A stretch of DNA of 16,831 bases from Actinomycetota bacterium. GTDB lineage: Bacteria > Actinomycetota > Actinomycetes > Propionibacteriales > Nocardioidaceae. Where the stretch lies: the NCBI GenBank assembly GCA_009702305.1, contig WLIH01000006.1, forward strand, positions 1 to 16,831, written 5' to 3'. This document shows, piece after piece, positions 14,398 through 16,831 of this stretch. The notes beneath the pieces are model-generated. The model saw only the letters and a list, made by a program, of their open reading frames with translations. It was not told the origin of the DNA and did no database searches. Within the stretch, counting starts at the first letter, position 1. Every line of letters starts with the position of its first letter. Position numbers and translations under genes: made by a program.

Positions 14398-16239
14398 ATG
14401 GTCGATGTGGAGCAGGTCCTCGACGAGGCGGGGCTCAAGAACCCCCACGTGCGGGACTACGTCGCCTACTGGGCGGGGGTGACCCAGCCCGACCGCATCG
14501 AGGTCGTCAACGCCTCCGACGACGCACGCCTGGTGGCCGAGTCCCTCGAGGCCGGCGAGCTGCTGCCCGCGGGCGAGGGCCTCTACTACTCGCGCAGCTA
14601 CTTCAAGGACACCGCTCGCTCCGAGGAGCGCACCATCGTCGCGACGGGCAACCCCGCGGACAAGGGCCTCTACAACAACTGGCGCGACGCCGCGGAGATG
14701 AGCGCCGCCCAGCTGGAGCGGATGCGCGGCCAGTCCCAGGGCAAGACCATGTACGTCGTGCCGTACCTCATGGCACCTCCCGGCTCGCCCCTCGAGGCGT
14801 ACGCCGCCGGTGTCGAGCTGACCGACAACCGGCCGGTCGTGCTGCACATGATCCGGATGGCCCGCGTCGGCACGGTCCACCTCGACAACCTCGAGGACCC
14901 CAACAGCTTCGTGCGCGCCGTCCACGTCACCGGCGACCTGGAGAACCTCGGCCAGGGCACACCGGAGGACCAGCGCTACTTCGTGACGGTCGCCGACCAG
15001 CGCACGATCCTGCACTTCGGCTCGTCGTACGGCGGCAACGCACTGCTCGGCAAGATCGCGCACGGCCTGCGCCAGGCCTGCTACGACGGCCGCGCGTCGG
15101 GCAAGTTCCTCGCCGAGCAGTTCATGCTCCTGGGCATCACCGACAAGGAGACCGGGAGGAAGTACCACATCTGTGGCGGCTTCCCGAGCGCCTCGGGCAA
15201 GACCAACCTGGCCATGACGCTGGCGCCCGACGCGCTCGGCGATCGCTACTACGTGGAGTTCTACGGCGACGACATCGCCTGGCTCTGGGTGGGCGAGGAC
15301 GGCAAGGTCTACGCGATGAACCCGGAGAACGGCGTCTTCGGCGTCGCGAAGGACACCAACGAGCTCACCAACCCGACCGCGCTGCACTCGATCGAGCCCG
15401 GCAGCGGCGCCATCTTCACCAACGTCGCCTACAACCCCACCACCCAGGAGGTCTGGTGGGAGGGCAAGACGCCCGAGCCGCCGGCCGACCTCGCGGGCTG
15501 GGAGGACTGGAAGGGCGACTCGATCGCCGACCGTCCCGAGGGCGCCGACGCTCCGTGGGCTCACCCGAACAGCCGTTTCACGACGACGCTGGCCAACGTG
15601 CCCAACGTCGCCGGCGACTTCGAGGACCCCGCCGGCGTGCCGGTCGACGCGATCATCTTCGGTGGACGCACCCGTGACCGCGAGCCGCTGGTGCGCGCGA
15701 TCACCGACCTGGCCGAAGGTGTCTACGACGGCCTGACGCTGGGTGCCGAGGCGACCTTCGCCGCCGACGGCCTCGACGGCCAGCTGCGCTACGACCCGAT
15801 GTCGATGCGTCCGTTCATGGCCTACGCCGAGGCGGACTACGCCGCGCACTGGCTCACGATCATCGGCGCCGCGACCGAGCAGCCGATCTTCGCGCACGTC
15901 AACTGGTTCCAGCGCGACGCCGAGGACGGCCACTTCCTGTGGCCCGGCTACCGCGAGAACCTCCGCCCGCTGCTGTGGCTGATGCAGTACAAGAACGGCG
16001 AGGTGCAGGGTCAGCAGACCCCGGTCGGCGTCATCCCGACCGAGGAGGAGCTCAACCTCGTCGGCCTCGACGTCCCCGCCGAGGACCTGGAGCGGATCCT
16101 CAACATCGACCTGGCCCGCTGGAGCCAGGAGATGGGCTTCCGCGAGGAGCACCTGGCCCAGTTCGACGGGCTGCCCGAGGAGATCTGGGCCGCCCACCGC
16201 CGCGTCGCCCAGGCCGTGGCGGACGCCCACCAGGCCTGA
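14398..16239 (+). CDS. GTP-type phosphoenolpyruvate carboxykinase homologue, divergent active site
   Basis: PEPCK-fold protein of 613 aa, close to the usual 600-620 for GTP-type enzymes, which interconvert oxaloacetate and PEP in gluconeogenesis. Recognisable parts are R74 (DTARSEERTI), the substrate loop HFGSSYGGNALLGK (206-219), the P-loop FPSASGKTN (262-270), the metal Asp pair D291-D292 (FYGDDIAW), NSRF (391-394) and the guanine-pocket segment NWFQRD...HFLWPGYREN. By hand alignment to vertebrate PEPCK, the Mn ligands Lys244 and His264 become I220 and Q241, the P-loop Cys288 becomes S266, and the second Arg of GGRR becomes T425. It is therefore not the usual actinobacterial pckG type, so I leave the symbol blank. 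The ATG at 14398 has GGAAGG at 7 bases' spacing; an in-frame ATG at 14335 is possible. Activity is uncertain. Confidence 0.88.
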   Translation: MVDVEQVLDEAGLKNPHVRDYVAYWAGVTQPDRIEVVNASDDARLVAESLEAGELLPAGEGLYYSRSYFKDTARSEERTIVATGNPADKGLYNNWRDAAEMSAAQLERMRGQSQGKTMYVVPYLMAPPGSPLEAYAAGVELTDNRPVVLHMIRMARVGTVHLDNLEDPNSFVRAVHVTGDLENLGQGTPEDQRYFVTVADQRTILHFGSSYGGNALLGKIAHGLRQACYDGRASGKFLAEQFMLLGITDKETGRKYHICGGFPSASGKTNLAMTLAPDALGDRYYVEFYGDDIAWLWVGEDGKVYAMNPENGVFGVAKDTNELTNPTALHSIEPGSGAIFTNVAYNPTTQEVWWEGKTPEPPADLAGWEDWKGDSIADRPEGADAPWAHPNSRFTTTLANVPNVAGDFEDPAGVPVDAIIFGGRTRDREPLVRAITDLAEGVYDGLTLGAEATFAADGLDGQLRYDPMSMRPFMAYAEADYAAHWLTIIGAATEQPIFAHVNWFQRDAEDGHFLWPGYRENLRPLLWLMQYKNGEVQGQQTPVGVIPTEEELNLVGLDVPAEDLERILNIDLARWSQEMGFREEHLAQFDGLPEEIWAAHRRVAQAVADAHQA

Positions 16240-16256
16240 CCCACCCGCCGGTCGCC

Positions 16257-16308
16257 GCTGACGTCATACGTGGGGCGCAAGCGGACGTCCTGTCCGTATG
16301 ACGTCAGC
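16257..16308. terminator. 14-bp perfect inverted repeat between convergent genes
   Basis: GCTGACGTCATACG (16257-16270) pairs perfectly with CGTATGACGTCAGC (16295-16308) across 24 bases. It begins 17 bases after the PEPCK stop and 29 bases before the P450 stop, the position of a shared bidirectional terminator. Each arm holds the palindrome TGACGTCA, and the loop holds GGACGTCC, so it could also be a protein-binding site. Confidence 0.65.
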
Positions 16309-16337
16309 CGGGTTCCGCTGGGGTGAGCCGCGCCGGC

Positions 16338-16831
16338 TCAGGCGTAGGCGACCGGCAGGGACTTGATGCCGTTGATCCAGCCCGAGCGCAGCCGGCCGGG
16401 CTCGCCGGTGCGCCGGATCGCCGGGGCCAGGTCGGCGAGGGCGTCGAAGATCAGCTTGATCTCGAGGCGAGCCAGGTTGGCGCCGATGCAGTAGTGCGCG
16501 CCGTGGCCGCCGAAGGCGAGGTGCGGGTTCTTCTCGCGGGTGATGTCGAAGGTGAACGGGTCGTCGAAGACGTCCTCGTCGTGATTGGCGCTGGCGTAGA
16601 ACAGGCCCACGCGCTGGCCGGCCTTGATGGCCACTCCGCCGAGCTCGACGTCCTCGAGAGCCGTGCGCTGGAACGACGTCACCGGCGTCGCCCAGCGGAT
16701 CACCTCGTCGACCATGGTGGCCGGACGCTCGCGCACCCACAGGTCCCACTGCTCCGGGTTGTCGAAGAAGGCGTTCATGCCGTGGGTGATGGCGTTGCGC
16801 GTCGTCTCGTTGCCGGCGACGGCCAGCGCGA
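16338..16831 (-). CDS. cytochrome P450, CYP125-like (N-terminal part outside window)
   Basis: C-terminal 164 residues or so of a P450; the coding strand enters at the window's right edge. In order it shows the I-helix oxygen-binding motif AGNETT (codons within 16779-16831), the K-helix EVIR, and the haem-ligand loop FGGHGAHYCIG with the Cys codon at 16488-16490. The tail RLRSGWINGIK and the stretch TPVTSFQRTAL closely resemble CYP125, the mycobacterial steroid C26/C27 monooxygenase that starts cholesterol side-chain breakdown. Substrate is therefore probably a sterol or branched lipid, but CYP124/142-type relatives act on methyl-branched lipids too. It converges on the PEPCK gene across the inverted repeat. 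The redox partner is not in the window. Confidence 0.93.
   Translation of the reverse strand, partial: ALAVAGNETTRNAITHGMNAFFDNPEQWDLWVRERPATMVDEVIRWATPVTSFQRTALEDVELGGVAIKAGQRVGLFYASANHDEDVFDDPFTFDITREKNPHLAFGGHGAHYCIGANLARLEIKLIFDALADLAPAIRRTGEPGRLRSGWINGIKSLPVAYA

Noticed and set aside
14254..16230. Open frame of 658 codons on the - strand opposite PEPCK
   Set aside because: It mirrors the PEPCK codons exactly and shows no family motif; the + strand has clear PEPCK motifs.

Overview
The window is a stretch of high-GC DNA with the codon bias and short intergenic gaps of an actinobacterium. A CYP125-type steroid P450, a GTP-type PEPCK homologue, an AidB-like acyl-CoA dehydrogenase, GTG starts and stop/start overlaps all fit a soil actinobacterium close to Nocardioides. 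The genus is an inference; no rRNA or tRNA is present to confirm it. Fourteen protein genes can be supported, plus one doubtful leader ORF. I see no IS element, prophage, CRISPR array or RNA gene, and no gene-free stretch longer than about 300 bases.

Left part (1-5466, all + strand) is a fatty-acid or acyl-CoA degradation block. It holds an AidB-like acyl-CoA dehydrogenase cut by the window edge, an SDR dehydrogenase joined to it by a TGATG overlap, a CocE/NonD-type serine hydrolase, and a thiolase. Dehydrogenase, SDR and thiolase could supply steps 1, 3 and 4 of beta-oxidation; no hydratase is visible. The hydrolase frame is intact, but its apparent secretion signal lies in another frame, so the gene looks frameshifted near its 5' end.

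Middle part (5474-10627). An aldo/keto reductase converges on the thiolase across a strong shared hairpin. Diverging from it are a small unknown protein, possibly with a tiny Arg-rich leader ORF, and a CPA1-type Na+/H+ antiporter. Next comes a translationally coupled pair: a haem-oxygenase-like iron enzyme and a CDGSH 2Fe-2S protein. A class I methyltransferase converges on this pair over a nested hairpin. A small conserved-looking unknown protein diverges from the methyltransferase.

Right part (10669-16831). A large secreted protein of about 1178 aa is built from two beta-propeller plus Ig-like blocks and shows no visible cell-wall anchor. It is followed by a 613-aa PEPCK homologue that lacks two of the three expected Mn ligands and two other hallmark residues. 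This gene converges on the 3' end of a CYP125-like cytochrome P450. Between them lies a 14-bp inverted repeat holding three ACGT-core palindromes.

The items most worth a second look are the divergent PEPCK, the iron enzyme/CDGSH pair, the broken start of the CocE-like hydrolase, and the palindrome cluster at 16257-16308.
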